Positions 26,378-35,362 of a stretch of 64,000 bases of DNA are shown here, piece after piece (the stretch's first letter is position 1; each line of letters starts with the position of its first letter). A program made the position numbers and the translations under genes. The notes below the pieces were generated by a model that saw nothing but the letters and a program-made list of their open reading frames with translations, ran no database searches and was not told where the DNA came from. Source of the stretch: Kitasatospora sp. MAA19 (GTDB lineage Bacteria > Actinomycetota > Actinomycetes > Streptomycetales > Streptomycetaceae); the NCBI RefSeq assembly GCF_029894125.1, contig NZ_JARXYZ010000012.1, forward strand, positions 62,001-126,000, given 5' to 3'.

Positions 26378-28318
26378 ATGACCGTGACCGAGGACGCACC
26401 GACCACCGGCCTGAGCCGGTTGATCGCCGACCAGGCGGCGGCCCGGCCGGACGCCGTCGCCCTGCTCGCACCCGACCGGAGCCCGCTCGGCTACCGGGCG
26501 CTCGCCCACCGGATCGAGGAGATCGGGCGGGCGCTGAACTCCTTCGGCATCGGCCGCCGGCACCGGGTGGCCATCGTGCTCCGCAACGGCCCCGACCTCG
26601 CGACGGCCTTCCTGGGCACGGCCTCGTACGCGCAGAGCGCCCCGCTCAACCCCGCGTACCAGCGGCGGGAGTTCGCCTTCTACCTCGACGACATGCGGGC
26701 CGACGCCCTCCTGGTCGAGCGCGGCGACGACTCGCCCGCGGTGGAGGTGGCCCGCGAGCGCGGCCTGCGCGTCATCGAGCTGAGCAGCGAACCCGGCACG
26801 CCCGCCGGCGAGTTCACGCTCGACTGCGCCGACCTGGGCGGCCCGCTGCCCGCCGTCGAGGGCGGTCCGTCCGGCACCGACGAGACCGCGCTGATCCTGC
26901 ACACCTCCGGGACGACCGACCGCCCCAAGCTGGTGCCGCTCACCCACGCCAACCTGTGCGTCGCCGCCCGCAACACCGGCGCGGCGTTCGACCTCGGCGA
27001 GGGCGACCGCTGCCTCAACGTGATGCCGCTCTTCCACGCCCACGGCCTGACCAGCACCCTGCTGGCGACGCTCGTCCGCGGCGCGGGCATCATCTGCCCC
27101 CCGGGCTTCAGCGACACCGGCTTCTTCTCCTGGCTGGAGCAGTTCGGCCCCACCTGGTACACGGCGGTGCCGGCCATGCACCAGGCCCTGCTCTCCGTGG
27201 CCGACGACCACCGTGACACCCTCGCCGCGGCCCGGCTCCGGTTCATCCGCTCCGCCTCCGCCCCCCTGCCGGGCCCGGTGCTCACCGCGTTGGAGACCAC
27301 GTTCGGGGCCCCGGTCATCGAGGCGTACGGGATGACCGAGGCCGGCTCGCTGGTGACCAGCAACCCGCTGCCCCCGGGCCGGCGCAAGCCGCGCTCGGTC
27401 GGCCTGCCGGTGGGCGGTCCGGTGGTGATCCTGGACAAGGCCGGCCGCGAGGTGCCGACCGGCGAGGCCGGCGAGATCGCCATCCGGGGCGCCAACGTGA
27501 TGGCCGGTTACGAGGCCAACCCCGAGGCCAACGCCCTTGCCTTCGCCGGTGGTTGGCTGCGCACCGGGGACGAGGGGCGGCTGGACGAGGACGGCTACCT
27601 GTACGTCGTCGGGCGCAGCAAGGAGATCATCAACCGGGGCGGCTCCAAGGTCGCGCCGGCCGAGGTCGACGACGTCCTCACCGGCCACCCGGCCGTCAAG
27701 ACGGCCGTGGCCTTCGCGCTGCCCCACCCCACGCTGGGCGAGGACGTGGCGGTGGCCGTCGTCCCGCGCCCGGGAGCGGACGTGGTCGAGCGGGAGCTGC
27801 GCGAGTTCGCGGCGGCCCGGCTCGCCGACTTCAAGGTGCCCAGCCGGGTCTTCGTGGTGGACGACGTCCCGCGCAGCGCGACCGGCAAGGTGCAGCGCCT
27901 GCGGCTCGCGGAACTGCTGGCCCCCGCCCCGGCGGCCGCCGCCGCACCGGCCCCGGCCCCGGCCCCGGCCCCGGCCGCGTCCGACGACCCGCTGGAGCAG
28001 CGGATCGCGGCCCTCTGGTCCGAGGTGCTCGGCGCCGAGCGGGTCGGCGTCGACGACAACTTCTTCGACCTGGGCGGCAACTCGCTGCTGCTGAGCCGGG
28101 TCGCCGCCCTACTGGGCGAGCAACTCGGCCGGGACGTCCCGCTGGTGGAACTGACCATGCGCCCCACGGTGGGCGCCCTCGCCCGGTACCTCGCCGAGGA
28201 CGGTGGCGGAGCGGCGCAGCCCGAGCCCGGCACCCGGGAGCGGTACGACCGGGGCCGCAACCGGCTGCGCCGACAGCTCGGCCAACAGCGGGCGGGCGCA
28301 CGGAAGGAGAACGGCTGA
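26378..28318 (+). CDS. Acyl-CoA synthetase-like adenylating domain fused to a carrier protein
   Basis: A 646-aa fusion. Residues 1-510 are an ANL ligase: P-loop LHTSGTTDRPK, PLFHAHGLTS (as in oxalate/malonate-type CoA synthetases), EAYGMTEAG, LRTGDEG and the catalytic Lys of SATGKVQ. An Ala/Pro linker with a PAPAPAP run follows. A carrier domain (about 540-615) has FFDLGGNSLL with Ser569 as the pantetheine site. It is best read as a loading module that activates a non-amino acid and presents it to the PKS, whose ATG overlaps its stop by one base. The substrate is unknown; a small dicarboxylate or short acid is suggested by the PLFHAHGL subgroup. Confidence 0.87.
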   Translation: MTVTEDAPTTGLSRLIADQAAARPDAVALLAPDRSPLGYRALAHRIEEIGRALNSFGIGRRHRVAIVLRNGPDLATAFLGTASYAQSAPLNPAYQRREFAFYLDDMRADALLVERGDDSPAVEVARERGLRVIELSSEPGTPAGEFTLDCADLGGPLPAVEGGPSGTDETALILHTSGTTDRPKLVPLTHANLCVAARNTGAAFDLGEGDRCLNVMPLFHAHGLTSTLLATLVRGAGIICPPGFSDTGFFSWLEQFGPTWYTAVPAMHQALLSVADDHRDTLAAARLRFIRSASAPLPGPVLTALETTFGAPVIEAYGMTEAGSLVTSNPLPPGRRKPRSVGLPVGGPVVILDKAGREVPTGEAGEIAIRGANVMAGYEANPEANALAFAGGWLRTGDEGRLDEDGYLYVVGRSKEIINRGGSKVAPAEVDDVLTGHPAVKTAVAFALPHPTLGEDVAVAVVPRPGADVVERELREFAAARLADFKVPSRVFVVDDVPRSATGKVQRLRLAELLAPAPAAAAAPAPAPAPAPAASDDPLEQRIAALWSEVLGAERVGVDDNFFDLGGNSLLLSRVAALLGEQLGRDVPLVELTMRPTVGALARYLAEDGGGAAQPEPGTRERYDRGRNRLRRQLGQQRAGARKENG

Positions 28319-31300
28319 TGGAGCGCGACCCCGCCGAGGCGGACGGCACGACCGGCCTGGAGATCGCCGTCATCGGACTCGCCTGCCGCTTCCCCGGCGC
28401 CTCCGGCCCGGAGCAGTACTGGGAGAACCTGCGCACCGGCACCGAGTCGATCACCTTCTTCTCGCCCGGGGAACTGGCCGCCGCGGGCGTCCCCGAGGCG
28501 CTGCGCACCGACCCGGACTACGTGGCGGCGCAGGGCGTCCTGGCGGACGCGGACCTCTTCGACGCGGACTTCTTCGGGGTGAGCCCGAAGGAGGCCGACC
28601 TGATGGACCCCCAGCACCGGGTGCTGCTGCGGTGCGCGTGGGAGGCGCTGGAGGACTCCGGCCACGATCCGAGGTCGGTGCCGGGGCAGGTCGGCGTGTA
28701 CGCGGGCAGCTACTACAACAGTTACGTCGACCACGTGGACGCCCGGATCGACGCCACCGACCCGGGCGAGGTCTTCGCCCGCAACGTCGCCAACGAGAAG
28801 GACTTCCTGGCGACCAGGATCGCCTACAAGCTCGACCTCTCCGGCCCCGCGCTCACCGTCCAGTCGGCCTGTTCCACCTCGCTGGTCGCGGTGCACCTGG
28901 CCGGCCAGGCCCTGCTCAGCGGGGCGTGCGACCTCGCGCTGGCGGGCGGCGCCACCGTACGGGCCCACCAGAGGCAGGGCTACCTCCTCCAGCCCGGCGG
29001 GATCTTCTCCGCGGACGGGCACTGCCGCCCGTTCGACGCCACGGCGCAGGGCACCGTCGCCGCCAACGGCGCGGGCATGGTCGTGCTCAAGCGGCTGGAG
29101 GACGCGCTCGCCGACGGCGACCCGATCCGGGCCGTGATCCGGGGATCGGCGGTCGGCAACGACGGCGCCGAGCGGATCGGCTTCACCGCGCCCGGGGTGG
29201 CGGGCCAGGCGCGCGTCATCCGCGCCGCGCTCACCATGGCCGAGGTCGACCCGGCCACCGTCTCGTACGTGGAGGCGCACGGCAGCGGCACCCCGCTCGG
29301 CGATCCGATCGAGGTGGAGGCGCTGACCCAGGTGTTCCAGGGCCTCGCGCCGGGCAGCTGCGCGATCGGGGCGGTCAAGGGCAACATCGGCCACACCCAC
29401 GCCGCGGCCGGCGTCGCCGGGCTGATCAAGACCGTCCTGGCGCTCCAGCACCGGCAGATCCCGCCGAGCCTGCACTTCGACGTCGCCAACCCGGCCATCG
29501 ACTTCACCGCCGTGCCGTTCCGGGTCAACACCCGGCTGACCGACTGGCGCGGCGACGGCGGGCCGCGCCGGGCCGGCGTCAGCTCCTTCGGCATGGGCGG
29601 CACCAACGCCCACGTCGTCCTGGAGGAGGCCCCCGCGCCCGAGCGGCGGCCCACCGGGCGCGCCCGCCGGCTGCTGCCGCTCTCGGCGCGCACCGCCACC
29701 GCGCTGGAGACCGCCACGGACCGCCTCGCCGACCGCCTCGACCGCCCTGCCGAGCGCTCGGGCGGCGGCGCTCCGGACCTCGCCGGGGTCGCGCGGACGC
29801 TCCAGACCGGTCGGCGCCACTTCGGCCACCGCCGCTTCGTGATCGCCGAGGACGCCGCCGAGACCGCACGCGCCCTGCGCGAGCGCGACCCGCGCGCCGT
29901 CCGCGGCGGCCAGCACGACGGATCGCCCCGCAAGGTCGCCCTGGTCTTCCCCGGCCTGGGCGAGCAGCGGGTCGGCATGGGACGCGAGGTCCACGCCGGC
30001 GACCCGGTCTTCCGCCGGGAACTGGACCGCTGCGCCGAGGGGTTCCGGGCGCACCTCGGCGTCGACCTGCGCGACCTGCTGTACCCCGCGGACGCACCGG
30101 ACGGCGGGACGGGCGGACCCGACCTGCGCCGGATGCTGCGCCGCGGCACCGCCGACGGCCCGCGCGGCGAACTCGACCGCACCCTGTACGCGCAGCCGGC
30201 GACCTTCGCGGTCGAGTACGCGCTGGCCCGCCTCTGGGAGTCCTGGGGGATCCGGCCCACGGCCCTGGCCGGCTACAGCATCGGCGAGTACGTGGCGGCC
30301 CACCTCGCCGGGGTGCTCTCGCTGGACGACGCGCTGCTGCTGGTCGCCCACCGGGCCCGGCTGATCGAGGGACTGCCCGGGGGCGCCATGCTGGCCGTGC
30401 CGCTGCCCGAGGAACGGGTCCTCGGCCTGCTGGACGAGCACCTCTCGCTGGCCGCCGTCAACGGGCCCGCCCTGTGCGTGGTCGCCGGGACCGGCGAGGC
30501 GGTCGGGGCGCTGGCGGCCCGGCTCGGCGAGGAGGGGATCGCGGCCCGGCCGCTGCGCACCACCCACGCCTTCCACTCGCACCTGATGGACCCGATCGCC
30601 GCGGAGTTCGCCGAGCTGGCGGCGGGCGTGACGCTCCACCCGCCCCGGATCCCGTACATCTCGAACGTCACCGGCGACTGGGCCGACGCCGGCCTGGTCA
30701 CCGACCCCGGGTACTGGGTGCGGCACCTGCGCCTGCCGGTCCGCTTCGCCGACGGCGTCCGCCGGCTCTGGGAGGACCCCGGGCGGGTGCTGCTGGAGAC
30801 CGGCCCCGGCCAGTCGCTGACCAGCCTGGCCCTCCAGCTGCGGCCCCCGTCCGCCGCGGCGGGGGTGGCGGTCGCCTCGCTGCCCGGGGAGTTCGACCGG
30901 CAGCCGGAGGAGCGGTTCCTGCTCGGCGCCGCCGGCCGGCTCTGGGTCGCCGGCGTGGACCTGGACTGGTCCGCCGTCAGCGGCGGCAACGACGCGCCCC
31001 GGGTGGCGCTGCCGACGTACCCGTTCGAGGAGAGCCGGCACTGGATCGACCCGGCGCCCCGCACCCCCGCCCGGCCCGCGCCGTCCCTGGCGAAGAAGGC
31101 GGACCTGGCGGACTGGTTCCACACGCCGGTCTGGGAGTCGGCGCCGCCCCGGCCCGTGCCCGGTGGCACGGATCAGCCCCGGTCCTGGCTGCTGTTCGTC
31201 GACGACGAGGGCGTGGGCGAGGCGCTCGCCGCCCGGCTCGCGGCGGACGGCCACCGCGCCGTCACGGTACGGGCTGGCACCGGCTGGCGCGAACTCCCGG

Positions 31301-34077
31301 ACGGCTGCTACGAGATCGCGCCCGGCAGCCTCGCCGACCACCAGCGCCTGGTGGCGCGGATCGGCCCCGACGGCGGCCTGCCCGATCGGGTGGTGCACCT
31401 GTGGTCGGTCGGCCCGCGCCGGTCGGCGGCGCAGACGCTGGAGCGGGGCTTCCACAGCCTGCTGTGGCTCAACCGGGCGGCGGCCGACCACGCCCCCGGC
31501 GCGCCGCTGGACATCTCGGTGGTCTCCAGCGACGCCTTCGCGGTGCTCGGGACGGAGCCGGTCGCCCCGGAGAAGGCCACCGTCACCGGGCCCTGCCTGG
31601 TGCTGCCGCTGGAACAGCCAGGCACGCTCTGCCGGGCCGTCGACCTCTCGCTGCCGGTCGGCCGGAGCTGGTCCCCGGCCGACGGCGAGCAGCTGTACGA
31701 GGAACTGCTCGACCCGTCGTCAGGGCCGCTGACCGCGCTGCGCGGCCGGCGCCGCTGGCGGCGCGCGCACCGGCCGGTGCGGGTGGAGGACGCGCCGGGC
31801 GCCCGCACCCCGCTGCGCGAGGGCGGCGTCTACCTGATCACCGGCGGCTTCGGCGGCATCGGCCTCTCGCTCGCCCGCCACTTCGCCACGGCCGCGCGGG
31901 CGCGGCTGGTCCTGGTCGGCCGCAGCCCGCTGCCGCCCCGGGAGGACTGGGCGGGCCTGCTCGCCGACAGCCCGGCGCCCGGCGAGCCCGCGCCGCCCGG
32001 CCGGACGGTCGAGCGGATCCGGGCCGTCCTGGAGCTGGAGCGGCTCGGCGCGCAGGTGCTGGCCGCGGCCGCCGACGTGGCCGACTCCGCCGCCATGCAC
32101 CGGGTCGCCGACCAGGCGCTGGAGCGGTTCGGATCCGTCGACGGGATCGTGCACGCCGCCGGGGTGCCAGCCGCCGGGCTCGCCCAGCTCAAGACGGCCG
32201 AGGCCGCGGCCCGGGTGCTGGACCCCAAGGTCCACGGCGGCCTGGTGGTCGACGCGCTGGCCCGCCGGCTGTCGCCCGACTTCACCGTCCACTGCTCGTC
32301 CAGCCTCGCGCTGACCGGCGGCGTCGGACAGGTCGACTACGTCGCCGCCAACGCCTTCCTCGACGCCCTGGCGCAGCACGCCGAGGCGACCGGCGGCCCG
32401 TACACCGTGTCGGTCGACTGGGACGGCTGGCAGGAGGTCGGCATGGCCGTCCGCACCGTCGGCGCCGCCGACCCGGGCGACGCGGACGGGAACCGGACCG
32501 GCCCGGTCGACCACCCGCTGCTGGACGCCTGCCTGCGGGACGACGAGAGCGCCGCGGTGTACTCCGTCTCCCTCGCCGTGGCCACGTCCTGGCTGATCGA
32601 CGAGCACCGCATGGCGGGCAACGCGGTGGTGCCGGGCACCGGCCACCTGGAGCTCGCCCGGGCCGTCCACGAGCACCAGAGCGGCGACGCCCGGGCCGTG
32701 CTGAGCGAGGTCACCTTCCTGTCCCCGGTGGTCGTGGGCGAGGACCAGCGCCGCGAGCTGCGGGTCGTCCTGGAGAAGCGGCACACCCCGGCGCGCTTCG
32801 CGGTGGTGAGCCGCCCGGCCGATGCCGCCGGGGACGGGCGGGCCGAGGAGGAGGGCTGGCAGGTCCACGTGACCGGCGCGGTCGGCCCGGTGCCGGACGG
32901 CACCGCCCCACCGCGGCGGCACGACATCGCGGAGCTGATCGCCGCGGCCGGCATGCGCGACCTGGGCGCCGTCACCCACACCGGGCCGATGGGCTTCGGC
33001 CCGCGCTCCCGCTGCCTGCGCCGGGTGCACCTGGGCGAGACGGAGGCGCTGGCGGAGCTGGAACTCCCGGAGGAGTTCGCCGCGGACCTGGAGCGGATCG
33101 CGCTCCACCCCTCGCTGCTCGACCTGGGCGCCGGCTTCCACGGGATGAACCTCGCCGAGGAGTTCCGGATCCCGCTCGGCTACGGGAGCCTCACGTTGCT
33201 CGCGCCGCTGCCGCGCCGCGTCGTCAGCCACCACCGCTTCCGGGCGGCGGACCGGCGCGGCAAGGAGACCTTCACCGCGGACTTCACGCTGATGGACGCG
33301 TCCGGCCAAGAGGTCGCGCGCGTCGAGGACTTCGTGCTCAAGCGGGTCACCGACCTGGAGACCAGGCTGACGGCGCTGCGGGACGGCACCTCCTCCGAGG
33401 TCGCCGCCTACCGCTTCCCGCCCGCGGCCGCCCGGCGCGGCGGGCCCGGCCCGCTGCGGGAGCACCTCGACCAGGGCATCCGGCCGGAGGAAGGCGTCGA
33501 GGCGCTGCTGCGCCTGCTCGGCGCGGGCCTCGGCCCGCAGGTCGCCGTGGTCGCCAAGGACCTGGACGCGGTGTTCGCCGACATCCACCGGCACCGCGTC
33601 GGCGCTCCGCCGGACGGCCGGTCGGACGATCCGTCGGGCGGCCCGCAGGCGGGCGCTGCCGCGGCGCACGGCGTCCACCCGCGTCCGGGCGTCTCCACCG
33701 CGTACGCGGAGCCCGGGGACGAGACGGAGGCGGCCCTGACGGCGCTGTGGGCGGAACTGCTCGGCCTGGAACGGGTCGGCGTGCACGACGACTTCTTCGA
33801 ACTCGGCGGGCACTCCCTGCTCGGGCTCCAGCTCTCGGCCCGGATCCGGCGGCGGTTCGGCGTCCACCTGCCGCTGAACACCCTCTTCGAGTCGCTGACC
33901 GTGGCGGAGCTGGCCGCCGCGCTCCGGAAGCGGCCGGGCACCACCCCGGACGGCGCCACGCCGGACGGCACCCCCAGTGACACCACCCCGAACGACGACA
34001 CCACGCAAAGCGACACCACCCCCAGCGACACCACCCCGGACGACGGAACCGAGAAGCGGAGCACGGCACATGTCTGA
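28318..34077 (+). CDS. Type I polyketide synthase, one module: KS-AT-KR-DH-carrier
   Basis: A 1919-aa single extension module. KS (about 12-440) has Cys185 in SACSTS and His321 and His359 completing the triad. AT (about 540-860) has GYSIG with Ser654, and HAFH at 750-753, the malonyl-type selectivity motif. KR (about 930-1395) has TGGFGGIG from 1175, with Ser1328 and Tyr1341 intact. DH (about 1405-1690) has HxxxGxxxxP with His1430 and the partner Asp1602. The carrier (about 1795-1875) has GGHSLL with Ser1833, of PCP style. The DH after KR is contrary to the usual DH-KR order. There is no thioesterase; the Thr/Asp/Pro repeat tail (from about 1880) may be a docking linker. AAGGAGA precedes the ATG. 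The stop overlaps the FkbK-like gene by eight bases. Confidence 0.93.
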   Translation: MERDPAEADGTTGLEIAVIGLACRFPGASGPEQYWENLRTGTESITFFSPGELAAAGVPEALRTDPDYVAAQGVLADADLFDADFFGVSPKEADLMDPQHRVLLRCAWEALEDSGHDPRSVPGQVGVYAGSYYNSYVDHVDARIDATDPGEVFARNVANEKDFLATRIAYKLDLSGPALTVQSACSTSLVAVHLAGQALLSGACDLALAGGATVRAHQRQGYLLQPGGIFSADGHCRPFDATAQGTVAANGAGMVVLKRLEDALADGDPIRAVIRGSAVGNDGAERIGFTAPGVAGQARVIRAALTMAEVDPATVSYVEAHGSGTPLGDPIEVEALTQVFQGLAPGSCAIGAVKGNIGHTHAAAGVAGLIKTVLALQHRQIPPSLHFDVANPAIDFTAVPFRVNTRLTDWRGDGGPRRAGVSSFGMGGTNAHVVLEEAPAPERRPTGRARRLLPLSARTATALETATDRLADRLDRPAERSGGGAPDLAGVARTLQTGRRHFGHRRFVIAEDAAETARALRERDPRAVRGGQHDGSPRKVALVFPGLGEQRVGMGREVHAGDPVFRRELDRCAEGFRAHLGVDLRDLLYPADAPDGGTGGPDLRRMLRRGTADGPRGELDRTLYAQPATFAVEYALARLWESWGIRPTALAGYSIGEYVAAHLAGVLSLDDALLLVAHRARLIEGLPGGAMLAVPLPEERVLGLLDEHLSLAAVNGPALCVVAGTGEAVGALAARLGEEGIAARPLRTTHAFHSHLMDPIAAEFAELAAGVTLHPPRIPYISNVTGDWADAGLVTDPGYWVRHLRLPVRFADGVRRLWEDPGRVLLETGPGQSLTSLALQLRPPSAAAGVAVASLPGEFDRQPEERFLLGAAGRLWVAGVDLDWSAVSGGNDAPRVALPTYPFEESRHWIDPAPRTPARPAPSLAKKADLADWFHTPVWESAPPRPVPGGTDQPRSWLLFVDDEGVGEALAARLAADGHRAVTVRAGTGWRELPDGCYEIAPGSLADHQRLVARIGPDGGLPDRVVHLWSVGPRRSAAQTLERGFHSLLWLNRAAADHAPGAPLDISVVSSDAFAVLGTEPVAPEKATVTGPCLVLPLEQPGTLCRAVDLSLPVGRSWSPADGEQLYEELLDPSSGPLTALRGRRRWRRAHRPVRVEDAPGARTPLREGGVYLITGGFGGIGLSLARHFATAARARLVLVGRSPLPPREDWAGLLADSPAPGEPAPPGRTVERIRAVLELERLGAQVLAAAADVADSAAMHRVADQALERFGSVDGIVHAAGVPAAGLAQLKTAEAAARVLDPKVHGGLVVDALARRLSPDFTVHCSSSLALTGGVGQVDYVAANAFLDALAQHAEATGGPYTVSVDWDGWQEVGMAVRTVGAADPGDADGNRTGPVDHPLLDACLRDDESAAVYSVSLAVATSWLIDEHRMAGNAVVPGTGHLELARAVHEHQSGDARAVLSEVTFLSPVVVGEDQRRELRVVLEKRHTPARFAVVSRPADAAGDGRAEEEGWQVHVTGAVGPVPDGTAPPRRHDIAELIAAAGMRDLGAVTHTGPMGFGPRSRCLRRVHLGETEALAELELPEEFAADLERIALHPSLLDLGAGFHGMNLAEEFRIPLGYGSLTLLAPLPRRVVSHHRFRAADRRGKETFTADFTLMDASGQEVARVEDFVLKRVTDLETRLTALRDGTSSEVAAYRFPPAAARRGGPGPLREHLDQGIRPEEGVEALLRLLGAGLGPQVAVVAKDLDAVFADIHRHRVGAPPDGRSDDPSGGPQAGAAAAHGVHPRPGVSTAYAEPGDETEAALTALWAELLGLERVGVHDDFFELGGHSLLGLQLSARIRRRFGVHLPLNTLFESLTVAELAAALRKRPGTTPDGATPDGTPSDTTPNDDTTQSDTTPSDTTPDDGTEKRSTAHV

Positions 34078-34993
34078 GATCCACACGGTCGGCGTGGTCG
34101 GCGCCGGCGTCATGGGCACCGGCCTGGCACAGGCGCTCGCCCAGACCGGCCATCAGGTCCTCCTCGTCGACCGGACCGAGGAGATCCTCGCGGCCGCCGA
34201 GCGCACGATCCGCGAGGGCCTGCGGTTCGCGCGGCTGCTGGGCGCGAAGGGACCGGCCCGGCCGGCGGACGACCGGCCCAAGGAGGACCGGCTTAAGGAG
34301 GACCGGCCCAAGGAGGACCGGGAGACCGTCCTCAAGCGCATCACCCTCACCACCGGGTACGAGGGCTTCGAGGAGGCCGACTTCGTGATCGAGAACATCA
34401 CGGAGGACTGGGGCCTCAAGCAGGGCGTCTACCGGCGCCTGGACGCCGTCTGCCCGCCGCGCACCGTGTTCGCGGCCAACACCTCCGTCATCCCGATCAC
34501 CCGGATCGGCGCGGCGACCTCCCGTCCGGCCCAGGTGCTCGGCATGCACTTCATGAACCCGGTGCCGCTCAAGCCGGTGGTGGAGATGATCCGCGGCCAC
34601 CACACCTCCGCCGAGACGGTGGCGACCGCCCGCACCCTGCTCGCCCAACTCGGCAAGGAGGGGATCCTGGTGGAGGACTCGCCCGGCTTCGTCACCAACC
34701 GGGTCCTGATGCTCACCGTGAACGAGGCCGTCTACCTCGTCCACGAGGGGGTGGCGGGAGCGGCCGAGGTCGACCGGATCTTCAAGACCTGCTTCGGCCA
34801 CACCATGGGCCCCCTGGAGACCGCCGACCTGATCGGCCTGGACACCATCCTGCAGTCCGTCGAGGGCCTGTACGCGGCCTTCAGCGACAGCAAGTACCGC
34901 CCCTGCCCGCTGCTCGTCCGGATGGTCGACGCCGGGCTGCTCGGGCGCAAGAGCGGCCAGGGCTTCTACGACTACGCCACCACGGCCGCCTGA
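34070..34993 (+). CDS. FkbK-like 3-hydroxyacyl-CoA dehydrogenase
   Basis: A 307-aa NAD-dependent dehydrogenase of the 3-hydroxybutyryl-CoA family. The Rossmann motif is VGAGVMGTG near the N-terminus. GMHFMNPVPLKPVVEMI contains the catalytic His and the Glu that pairs with it, and DSPGFVTNRVL follows. With the ACP (35071), ACAD (35363) and FkbH-like gene (37958) it forms the FkbHIJK/ZmaDEGN-type cassette, in which it oxidises glyceryl-ACP to 2-hydroxy-3-oxopropionyl-ACP. A KEDR-type repeat (about residues 66-85) is an insertion not usual in the family. It overlaps the end of the PKS gene by eight bases. Confidence 0.88.
   Translation: MSEIHTVGVVGAGVMGTGLAQALAQTGHQVLLVDRTEEILAAAERTIREGLRFARLLGAKGPARPADDRPKEDRLKEDRPKEDRETVLKRITLTTGYEGFEEADFVIENITEDWGLKQGVYRRLDAVCPPRTVFAANTSVIPITRIGAATSRPAQVLGMHFMNPVPLKPVVEMIRGHHTSAETVATARTLLAQLGKEGILVEDSPGFVTNRVLMLTVNEAVYLVHEGVAGAAEVDRIFKTCFGHTMGPLETADLIGLDTILQSVEGLYAAFSDSKYRPCPLLVRMVDAGLLGRKSGQGFYDYATTAA
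34271..34315 (+). repeat. 15-bp tandem repeat in FkbK-like gene
   Basis: GACCGGCCCAAGGAG occurs three times (the middle copy has two changes) plus a partial copy, encoding repeated DRPKE. It is in frame and probably arose by slippage in a surface loop. Confidence 0.85.
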
Positions 34994-35070
34994 CCGGCCC
35001 CCACCTGGCTCACCCGGTCCACCCGGTCCACCCGATGGTTCACCCGATCGAGAAGAAGGAACCACGCGCC

Positions 35071-35337
35071 ATGACGACGGCCGACCACAAGCCGCAGATC
35101 TTCGCCTTCCTCGCCCGCTACTTCGGTGAGCACCGGCTCGCCGAGGACGAGGACATGTTCGCCACCGGATTCGTCAATTCGCTCTTCGTCATGCAGCTCG
35201 TGCTGTTCGTCGAGGGCGAGTTCGACATCACGGTCGAGGACGAGGACCTGGAGATCCGCAACTTCAACACCGTGCGGGCCGTCGACGCGCTCGTCACCCG
35301 CAAGCTCGCCGTGGGTGCCGCCGACCGGCGCCCGTGA
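35071..35337 (+). CDS. FkbJ-like acyl carrier protein of the hydroxymalonyl pathway
   Basis: An 88-aa carrier protein. The pantetheine Ser is Ser37 in TGFVNSLFVMQLVLFVE, matching the free-standing ACPs of methoxy- and hydroxymalonyl pathways, not PKS ACPs. ATG 35071 is chosen because AAGGA lies ten bases upstream; an ATG at 35035 lacks any ribosome site and follows a short CACCCGGTC-type repeat. It should accept the glyceryl unit from the FkbH-like enzyme and carry it through the FkbK- and FkbI-like oxidations. Confidence 0.88.
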   Translation: MTTADHKPQIFAFLARYFGEHRLAEDEDMFATGFVNSLFVMQLVLFVEGEFDITVEDEDLEIRNFNTVRAVDALVTRKLAVGAADRRP

Positions 35338-35362
35338 CCACCGCTCAGGCAAGGGAGGGCAG

